From Chrysomallon squamiferum (Eukaryota; Mollusca; Gastropoda; Neomphalida; Peltospiridae), in NCBI GenBank assembly GCA_012295275.1, contig CM022667.1:4374708-4424707 (forward strand): a stretch of 50,000 nt of DNA. The letters are read 5' to 3'. Position numbers and translations under genes: made by a program. The notes beneath the pieces were generated by a model. It made no database searches, was not told the origin of the DNA, and saw only the letters and a program-made list of their open reading frames with translations. Shown one piece after another: positions 36,602 through 46,600 of the stretch (position 1 is its first letter; every line of letters starts with the position of its first letter).

Positions 36602-39420
36602 GTGAAAACAGAAATAAATCGCTGAACGATGTTCTGAACAATTCATCAGAGCTGATGTTGAGGGGAGGATCAAGCATTTTAGACAGAGGGGTCTGCAGCT
36701 TTTAGGATGAACTGAGGATCATTATGAAAAAAAAAAATATTAAAAAATAATAATAATAGTAAAATATAAAAAAGAAAGAAAGACAGAGAAGAGAAAGAAA
36801 GAAATAAAAAAAAAATAATAAAAAAATCAACGTCAATGGGTATGGAAAAGTAAGGCAGTAAACAGGATTTTTATTAGCGTAGTACACTGAAAATCACTTT
36901 TAGGATGAAATGAAGTCGATTACAAAGACAGAATGAGGTAAAAAAAAAAAAAAAAAAAAAAAAAACCGGGAAGAGAAAAACAGTTTAAGAAAATTGTGTC
37001 CTAGAAGGAAGTGCATGTTTTATTATCATTGTTTCTATTCTTTTCTTTCTCTTTCTTTTTTTTTTTTTTTTTTTTTTTTTTTTCTTTCTTTGTTATATTA
37101 CTTGTTCTGATTGAACGTCTTTGACAAATGGGATCGTTTATTTTTCTCTTCTTATTCTTTTTTTTTTTTTTTTTCTTTTTTCTTTTTTAAGCAGAATCGA
37201 ATCACTATATCGTAGTAAAATGTATAAACTGAGAAACTGGAGTGATGCCAGTTTTAACTTGTTCACCCGAAGACGGTCTAAACCAGGAATTACTTTTTGT
37301 AAAAAAAAAAAAAAAAATCACATTAAGGGCGGGTGGCGGGCGATAGTGATAACGGTTATTAACTCTGATAATCGATACGTATCGATCTGTCGATCTCGCC
37401 CCCTCAAGGTCGTAATCGTGACCTACTTTGTAGCTGGATTATAAACTTGGAAATCAGATGATGAAGCAGTAAATTACGTCCATTACTGACTCTCATTGAA
37501 ATACCGCTAGAGTCGAAACAGTCGTGTGACGTCAAATGATCTGATCAGGCTGAGTTTCCTGGCGCTATGATTATGTAACTTAGCGATACGTTGAACGTCG
37601 CGTAGTTTTGTGATTATATTGCTTTTTTATTTGCATATTTTTTTTTTTTTTTTTTTTTATCGTCATGCGAAAATCTTGAATCTGTTCACAGCTGAAGATT
37701 GACTGTATTTTTTCGGTGAGTATTTTCCCGCCCTTTTAGGAAGCAGAAATATGTTTTATGTTTTGATTCCATCTCAAAAATGTCAGTTATCAAAATATTT
37801 GTACTAACGTTGATACCGTCGATATTCACGCTATCTGTTTGGTCATTATTTAATTGTGAAACAAAAAAACTCTAATTTAATTTATATTTCTTTTCAATCT
37901 CCGTCTCTTTGTCTTTTTTAATTATGAAACTGGACAAATGTCAAATTAATAAGTTTCAAATAAACACCAGTTTGGGATACGAGAAAAAAGAAAGTTGTTA
38001 ACTGTGTTTATCACTTCTTAGCAAACAGAATATTTCATAAGCGCCTTCCCATAGGCAGAGATGACATTCCATAATCTTTGTTAAACTGTTCTTGTAGTTT
38101 TGCACGTGCTGGCGTTACTCAAGTATATATACCTATTAATCTTCTGTTAGAAGCGTCGATCCTGCAAACCTTCACGTCTCATAGAAACACTGTAACCTCT
38201 AAGCTACTGTTATACAAGTCTACAGTGCGCTACATAAATTGTAAATTCGGAAACTGACGTCTCAGCCTGGCAAACCTTTAGACAGAAACAAGATTTCTAC
38301 GTGAAGCCAACTGACACTGCGCTGTTTTAAGATGTTGATAATACAGAGCTACCTCGACTTACGAATTTCCCAAGTTACGAGCAGTCGCCCGGTCGAGTTT
38401 TGCTTTGAGATGCGAGCCAAGAATTCGAGTTACGATCGAGCAAAGTCTTTTGGTTTTTGAATTTCTGTTGTTGTTGGTTTTTTTTAAGTGGGGTAATAGT
38501 TCGTTCTATATCCTACTACAATACTCTATGTACATTTGAATAAAATGAAAAAACAAAACAATAAAACAAAAAATAAGGTACTGGTGTCAGATGTTTGGAT
38601 AGGGTCGCAATTTCAGTACTTGCCATAGGCGCTGTTTCCCCTAGATACTCTCCTTGTTACTGTTTTTTAAAACATCTTTTATACTGAGACGGGGACAGGA
38701 CAAAATGTCACGTTAAAGCCGTTTGTCACGTGATGTATAATTAATTGCTGCGTCACTATGTCAACAATCGGTAGACTGACTTAAAGCAGTAATTAAAATG
38801 ACTTGTACAACGTCTTCCAGCAAATTTTGCATGCATAACGACAGAAAAACTGAAGAAGCGGTTTTTTTTGTTTTTTCTTCTTTCTGATCTGTTGCCGCAT
38901 TGCTCATACGTTATGAACAGTTAAGTAAAGAGAGAAGAAAACCGCTGCATCTTGTTTTCTTTATTTGTGTCATGGTCTACTACTCCTGTTATTACTACTA
39001 CTACTACTATAATTACTACTGGTACCATAATTATTATTTATTACTATAATTATTACTACTGCTACTGTTATTACTACTACTGCTGCTACTACTACAACAA
39101 CTACTACCCTCCTCTCTGGATTATAAGCAAATTGTGGAAAACGTCCTTCCATATAATTATTTTGTTACATCAATTAAAAAATTAATGAATGATTGACTGA
39201 TTATATTATTACTTTTATTATTAGCAGCAGCAGTAGTAGCGATAATGAGTATATGGTTACAACAAATAGCTAAACTCGTGTATGAATACAGCACGTATAT
39301 AATAATAAAGAACGAATGAGTACGACATACATCTGGATACAATGGGTACAACACGTGTGTACGGAAGGATACAACTAACAACGTGTATGTGGATACAAAA
39401 AAGAAGAAACGACTGGTTTT
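36601..39420. other. Gene-free, mostly unique sequence
   Basis: Contains A/T runs at 36940-36965, 37058-37083 and 37638-37659, TGACGTCA at 37527-37534, TCACGTGA at 38726-38733, an (ACT)n-like patch at 38990-39105, and a possible old mobile-element fragment at 38350-38450. No coding signature. Confidence 0.55.
38350..38450. mobile_element. Possible fragment of a dispersed repeat
   Basis: ACCTCGACTTACGAATTTCC followed by CAAGTTACGAGC, and later GAATTCGAGTTACGATCGAG, gives internally repeated and inverted TTACGA/TCGAG words. The look resembles non-autonomous DNA transposon ends common in animal genomes, but I cannot name the family and see no target-site duplication. Confidence 0.25.
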
Positions 39421-40921
39421 TTGTCAACATTTATTTTTTATTCTTCATTGTTCTTTGAGCACTAGATCTTCGATCTAAAATTTACTGAACACACTCACAG
39501 CTCTGTGAATCATCTGAAACAATTTTGTTCAAGTCAAGCAAATTTTATTTGTCTTCTTAAACTATGAAAATTGGGGAATGCACGTATGCAGACACATACA
39601 CGCGCTCACTCATGCTCACACACACACACACACACACACACACATTTACATACTTATAAACACGCAGGCACACACACACAAAATAATGCATGTAGAAACG
39701 TTCACACACACTCATTCCCCCTTATGTTCTATTTTGAAATATATAATCTGCATTGCTATATGCATTATATATATTTTAATCAAATTATCATAATAATAAT
39801 AATAATAATAATAACAAGCAACTAATCATATCATTCCATTGCACAATGATTAAAATATTTATATTTATATATATGTATATAAAAAAAAATGGCCGTTCTG
39901 TGTAATTTATTTACATATGACGTTCAAATCAATTTAAAGATGAAAAACGAGTGTTTAACAACCAGATTTCATGTTTAAAAAAAAACAAAACAATTATCAC
40001 TGTCTACAAAATTAACTAAAACTATAAAAGCAAAAAGAATCTATCTTTCCTGCATTAAAAAAAAAACACACACAAAAAAAACAAAAACATTTAATAACCT
40101 CTATACAATGACCACTGTTTATTGAGGACTCTCCTAAGCACAAGCTCTCTATATGCAGGTGGTCTCTGTATACAAACGTATTAAAAAATCTATGAATATA
40201 AAAACAAATATAAGAAAAAAAAACTATATAAAACTTCCCGATTGTTGTATTTTTTACACATGCCATTAATTTAAAAAAAAAAAAATGTGTAAATTCATGT
40301 TATCGATTCACATTATTTATTATTTTATATAAAAATGAAATATTTTCATACTGATTAAATTTAATTAAAAATTTCACTCCCTCTTTACTATTTGCATATT
40401 TCATGGTACTGAAACTAACAATTTGTTCATATCTCTCTCTCTCTAGCTCTCTCTCTCAAGCTCTCTCTCTCACACACACACACGCACTAACGCACACACG
40501 CACACACTATTATTTAACATCTAATGCTAGGTAAATGACAGGTCATCCTAACAGCCAGTGTTTTACAGACTCGGTTAAAAATACTGACACGATATTTAAT
40601 ACACGTTTTATATTTGTTCCATTTTAAACTTCAGAGATATTAAACAAGAGATGTGTTTTAAAAAAAATAATAAAAAAAAAAAAAAAAAAAAATTAATTAC
40701 TGAGACAGAATATGATGTAATTCTTTTTTTCTTTTTTTTAAATAATTTTGTAAAGTGGTAAATCCAATTTAAAAAAGAGACATTTTAAAAATAGTGTTTT
40801 TTTTTTTTCATTGAATATGTAGTTTGAAACCAAACTGAAAACCATGACATGCCTCAGAAATAGATTGAAAATAGATGTAAAATAAATATTACATAAATAA
40901 TTTTTATTTATGTAAATCCAG

Positions 40922-40956
<35 letters not shown>

Positions 40957-41371
40957 ATTCATGAAAAAAGGAAATTACCTTTTTTTTTATCAATATTCAT
41001 CTGAACTAACGCATTCAAACCATGCTTCAGCTAAAAGCTTATAAAACAAAGCAATATCAAAAAACAGTTTTTCAGTTACCCTATAATAATAATAATAATA
41101 ATACACATATCTCTGATACGTGCAAATCACGTCTTTCGTAAATATCTAACTAACTGGTAAAGCGATTTTAATTAAAAAAAAAACTTGTTAACAGTTAAAT
41201 TCCTAACCAAAGAAACATTAAAAGGAAATAATAATTTATTCTGTGTAGCTGCCATCAGAAACAGGAAAACCAAGCAACCGTTGTGCGAAAAGTCAGTAAT
41301 CAAAACTACTCTGGGAAAACAGAATGAGCAAATGTCGTAATATTCTGTGTGTGTGTATGCGTGAAAATAAA

Positions 41372-41422
<51 letters not shown>

Positions 41423-41802
41423 GGCTGTTTCTGTATAATTTATGTACATACCATGTTCAAATAAAATCAATACAATTATTAGAAATATGTATATGAGGGG
41501 TTTTTTTGGGGAGGGGCTTTTGGTTTTGGTTTTGGTGTTCGTGCGTGTGTGTGTGACGTGTGTAATGTGTGTATAATATGTATTTTTGCATGCATGTACA
41601 AAATATATAATATATATATATATATACATATACATACATGATTGACGTTATCATTTATCAGTAGAATCTGTCACATAATCGCTTTTTTTTTTTTTTTAAT
41701 AAACAAATAAAAACAAATATTAAAAAAGCTTACACAGAAATAAAGAGTAAAAAGGGATTCATGATTATTATGCTGACGTATCAGCATAAGTGTTTTTAAA
41801 TG

Positions 41803-41834
<32 letters not shown>

Positions 41835-43209
41835 GTCAGAAAAATCCCATGTTAGACTACAAACTTGCTTTAAGGTGCCTTTTCACCAGTCTGGTCACAC
41901 ACCAATTATAAATAGAATAAAGAAGATTTAATCTTTTTTTTTACATGATTATAGCTTTAAGCCAAAAATGTTAAAAATACAAATAAACAGATCCAGAGAA
42001 ATTACACAAAAAAAAAAAAAAATTACAAAAATTAAATTTACAATTACATGATTACATATACAATAATAATAACAACAACACTAATAATTCAATCAAGCAA
42101 ATTTAAATTTAGCTAACATGAATCTTTATAGTTGTTGTCGTTGTTGTTAACATTCATAAAATGATCCGATTAATCTTCGTTGCCAGAAAAGATTTCTCAT
42201 CAAAGTTTTTTTTATAAACAAAAAATATTTCTCTATAAAAAAAAAAAAAAAAGAGAAAAAAAATGTGTTTAAATAAATCAGAAGCTTAGAAAGTTCTTTA
42301 TTCTTCATTTAAATCTGTGATAATTTCTCCCCTAAAAAATAAATGTAAAAATCTGTCACTACCAGCAGCTTTTAAAAGTTTTCTGAATTACGTAAAATTC
42401 GAAATATCTCTCTTTACATAAACATTTATTTCTACATAAAAACATTTTCCTATTAGTAGATATTTTTCTTACATTTTCGTGTTTCTGTATAAAAAATATT
42501 TCTCACATTTACATATGTAACTATTTATCATCATCATCATCATCATCATCATCATCTTTTCTTCATAATTATCACACTGCATGCATACTTGATTATTAAA
42601 AATAGGTTCACTAATTCTTTTAAAATAAAACATTATGGCATTTTGAACAAACGAATGTTCCTTCCAGTTATTAAAACTCTAAAAACAGCTGTAATGAACA
42701 AAGATAATCATTATCTCATTCTTTTAATAAGTAAAGTTTCTGATTCTGAAAGACAGATGACAAAAAAATAATAATAAACAATAAAAAATAAAAATAAAAA
42801 AACTATAAAATTTTAATAATAGTATAATAATAATAATAATAATAATAATAACAGCAGTACTATTAGTAGTAATATAAAAATATTTGAAATAAACAAATAA
42901 ATAAATAATAATAATAAATATAATAATAACAGTAGTATAGTGGTAGCAGTAGTAGAACTATTAATAATAAAATAACAGTAATAAAATAATGATGAGATAA
43001 TAATAATAATAATAATAAATCTACAATCACAATGTCTTTCAACAGGAAGCCCTCTAAAATCTCTTTTTTTTTCTTCTGGTTTTTTTTTTTTTTTTCAAAA
43101 ATATATTTCTTTAACAAAAAAAAAAAAATTGTAAAATCTTTCTAACATCACCTACACAACTACATTTTACATTTTCTTTTCTTCAAACCATCAACGTAAA
43201 AACTCGTGG
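39421..43209 (-). other. Probable HNF4 3' UTR and downstream region
   Basis: This region follows the stop codon and holds no credible ORF. On the transcript strand it is U-rich with many U runs, as is common in long 3' UTRs. The first sense AATAAA hexamers after the stop lie at 42425-42430 and 42297-42302; several more occur further down (for example near 41225 and 40117), so the real 3' end cannot be set from sequence alone. It also holds (CAT)n at 42529-42556, (TA)n at 41384-41419, an (AC)n patch at 39620-39644 and a 35-base A run at about 40921-40955. The far boundary is arbitrary. Confidence 0.35.
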
Positions 43210-43675
43210 TCACATGACTTCCTGTTTGAAATGTTGTGACACGGGGGCCACTTTGTACTGTTCGGTCAAGCTGGACATGGACTGGGGGGAGGGGAGGGCG
43301 TTGTCCGACTGGCAGCCGATGTTCGTCTCACCGCACTGATTCACAATCAGCGACAACGGCTCACTGATGTCGAGATGCTGGGACATCGGACTCGACATAT
43401 TCTGCTGCTGCTGCTGCTGTTGATGCTGTTGATGTTGATGCATCTTGTGGACTTGGTCAAGGTTTGACTTGGACGTGCTGGGGCTGGAGTTGCCTGGGTG
43501 GGTGGGGTCACGTGCATCGGCTCGGCTGGGTTTGTCATCTGAACGTTGTCGCTGGTCTGGGGGATTGAACCGAGCGCGTCGGGGAAGGAGGAGGGGCTGG
43601 ATATGGATGGAGAGATGGAGCCTGACGACGTGGACATGTTGCTGTTGTTGGCTGCAGCAGCCTCTGTGTTTGCTC
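43210..43675 (-). CDS. HNF4: HNF4 last coding exon, F domain, apparent frameshift
   Basis: The exon begins after CTTTCTTCACAG. In the phase dictated by the previous exon it reads [19 protein letters not shown], is Ser/Pro/Thr-rich, and stops at 43347. A second frame, open through the same region, carries [19 protein letters not shown], a Gln/His-rich run, and ends in HFKQEVM with a stop at 43210-43212. The KQEV ending matches the conserved C-terminus of HNF4 (KQEVI in human), so the original protein probably switched frame near the run of four G at 43504-43507. One missing base there would reconcile the two frames. As written, the first frame would give a receptor with an unrelated basic, Ser/Arg/Cys-rich tail and no KQEV end. 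The F domain is the least conserved part of HNF4, so the exact switch point is uncertain. Confidence 0.85.
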
Positions 43676-46600
43676 CTGTGAAGAAAGGATTTTTTTTTTT
43701 TTAATTTAAATTTAAATTTCTAATATGCTAACAGACTGGATACACGTTTTAGGACTTGTGTGCTAAATATTAAAAAATCTACTGAAAATATTTCTTATAT
43801 GACTCTTGAAAGCTTATCTGGTGAGAGTTTAGGGGTAATATGTCAAAATATCTTTTAACTGTGTTTTTATGCAGGTAGTAAAATTGTCCTATCTCAATCT
43901 TTTTCTATTTAGAAATGTAAATAATGGTTCAAGGAGGATAACTCAATACGGTACTTTTTATTTGGAGGAAACAAGAGTAAGATAGAAAAATGAAAAAAAA
44001 AATTGTATATTAATTTCAGAATATGAAATAAAATATTGCAATAAAATGGAGAAAATATAAAATAAAATAAAATATTAAAAAGATAAAAAGGGTATCTACT
44101 GACCTCCCAGTAACATTTCCTGTAACAAGTTGTCTATTTTTGCCATTCCGAAGAGTTTAGCAAACTGAATTTGTTCTATCATCTGCCACGTGATGCTCTG
44201 CAAGGCAGGCAGGAGTAGGAGGATCTCGCCGAAGCGCCCCCTGGTGTCATACTGTCTGTCGTTGATGTAGTCCTCCAGGTTTAAGTGAACCTGGTAACGA
44301 AATGCTTTTATCTTCTGCATGTCGCTGAGTCCTCTGGCATCTGTGAAATATTCACACTCGTTTTGATAGAGAGAAAAAATATGTGTATGTGCATGTATGT
44401 ATGCATACAAACACATACAGATAGACAGACAGACAAAGACAGACAGACAGACAGGCAGACACAGAGAGAGACAGACAGACAGACAGACAGAGACAGAGAG
44501 ATGGAGAGAGAGAGAGACGGAAAAAAAAAATGGAAACAAAAAGAATGTGCAAGAAAAGCAGAACATAAGAGAATGAAAGAGAAAAAAAATAACGTGAGAT
44601 CAATGTAACAGTATTATTGTGACATGACAGCATCTCAGGTATTATTAGTTAATTAATTAATTGCTCACCTGGATCAAAAAAGACGATTGCCTTCAAACAG
44701 GCGAACTCTGAGTCGTCTATCTGCACCTCTCTCAGCGGCCGCACCAGCTCGTCGAGAATCCTACAGGACACCCGTCCTATATCCATGTCAGACGTGTTCC
44801 GAGGAATGAGGGCGTCGTTGCCTAGCAACAGGATATCAGTGAGCGACAGCGAGCGGTGAGCCACTCCGAGTACCAGATGCTCACCAGCGTGAGCACGAAG
44901 GAGAGCAACCTGAAAACAAGAGAAGATAACTGTGATATTTTTTGCTGAAGAGAGATAACTCTTTTGTAACTTTACCCCCGAATTTTCTTTTTAAAACAGA
45001 AATAATAAAAACAAGAAAAAAAATATTTTTTATGTTTATTGTTCTTTTCTTCTTTATTTTTCTATTGTTATTATTTTTATTTTTTTTAATGATAAAATTA
45101 TAAAGCTAAAACTACATGGTAAGTACTGACCTGGTCGTCCAGGGGAAGCTCACAGAAACATGGGATGTATTTTGCCCACTCTACAAGTATGAGTAGCTGC
45201 TGTTTCATCGACTCACAGACATCGTCAACCTCGGCCACCTTCTTGTTTGTCAGGTCGGCTATAGTCATCGGGTTCGGAACCTGAATTAAAAAAAAATAAA
45301 AAAAAAAATGAATTAAAAGTACAAATTTTCAATAAAATGCTTGATAAATGGTTCTTTTAGTGACACAGAAACTTAAATCAACATAACATAATGACAACAA
45401 AACAAGATTAAATATGTAACTCAAAAAATAATGATATGTAACAACAATTGATGTGTTATGGGTTCAATGTGTTCAGGTAATGATAATAATAATGTGTTGA
45501 AGTGTGAAATGAATCTGTGGTATGTTGAGGTGTTGATGTTTTGATGTGATGATGTGGTAGTTGTTGTTTACCTGTCTAGACAAGATCTCTGCGTTGAGCA
45601 AGGTGCTCACAGACAGGCTGCCATTTTGAGCGACGTCTTCGTAACTTGTCCTCCTCACACTGATACGATCTCGCTCATTCTGTACTGCTGTAAAATAACA
45701 ACTCACAGTTAGCTACTCACACTTAGTGCTCACACTTAGTACTCACACTGATACGATCTCGCTCATTCTGTACTGCTGTAAAATAACAACTCACAGTTAG
45801 CTACTCACACTTAGTGCTCACACTGAGTACTCACACTGATACGATCTCGCTCATTCTGTACTGCTGTAAAATAACAACTCACAGTTAGCTACTCACACTT
45901 AGTACTCACACTGATACGATCTCGCTCATTCTGTACTGCTGTAAAATAACAACTTACAGTTAGCTACTCACAGTTAGCTACTCACACTTAGTGCTCACAC
46001 TGATACGATCTCGCTCATTCTGTACTGCTGTAAAATAACAACTCACAGTTAGCTACTCACACTGAGTACTCACACTGATACGATCTCGCTCATTCTGTAC
46101 TGCTGTAAAATAACAACTCACAGTTAGCTACTCACACTTAGTGCTCACACTGAGTACTCACACTGATACGATCTCGCTCATTCTGTACTGCTGTAAAATA
46201 ACAACTCACAGTTAGCTACTCACACTTAGTGCTCACACTGATACGATCTCGCTCATTCTGTACTGCTGTAAAATAACAACTCACAGTTAGCTACTCACAC
46301 TGAGTACTCACACTGATACGATCTCGCTCATTCTGTACTGCTGTAAAATAACAACTCACAGTTAGCTACTCACACTTAGTACTCACACTGATACGATCTC
46401 GCTCATTCTGATACGATCTCGTAAATTAACAACTGCTGTAAAATAACAACTCACAGTTAGCTACTCACACTGATACGATCTCGCTCATTCTGTACTGCTG
46501 TAAAATAACAACTCACAGTTAGCTACTCACACTTAGTGCTCACACTGAGTACTCACACTGATACGATCTCGCTCATTCTGTACTGCTGTAAAATAACAAC

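Noticed and set aside
43445-43681. Plus-strand Trp/Arg-rich ORF opposite the last HNF4 exon
   Set aside because: Antisense shadow of a GC-rich Ser/Pro coding exon.
45473-45706. Separate ORF around the hinge exon with its own Met
   Set aside because: The Met lies in the intron-borne acceptor repeat (upstream of TTTTACAG). The real exon is 45572-45687.
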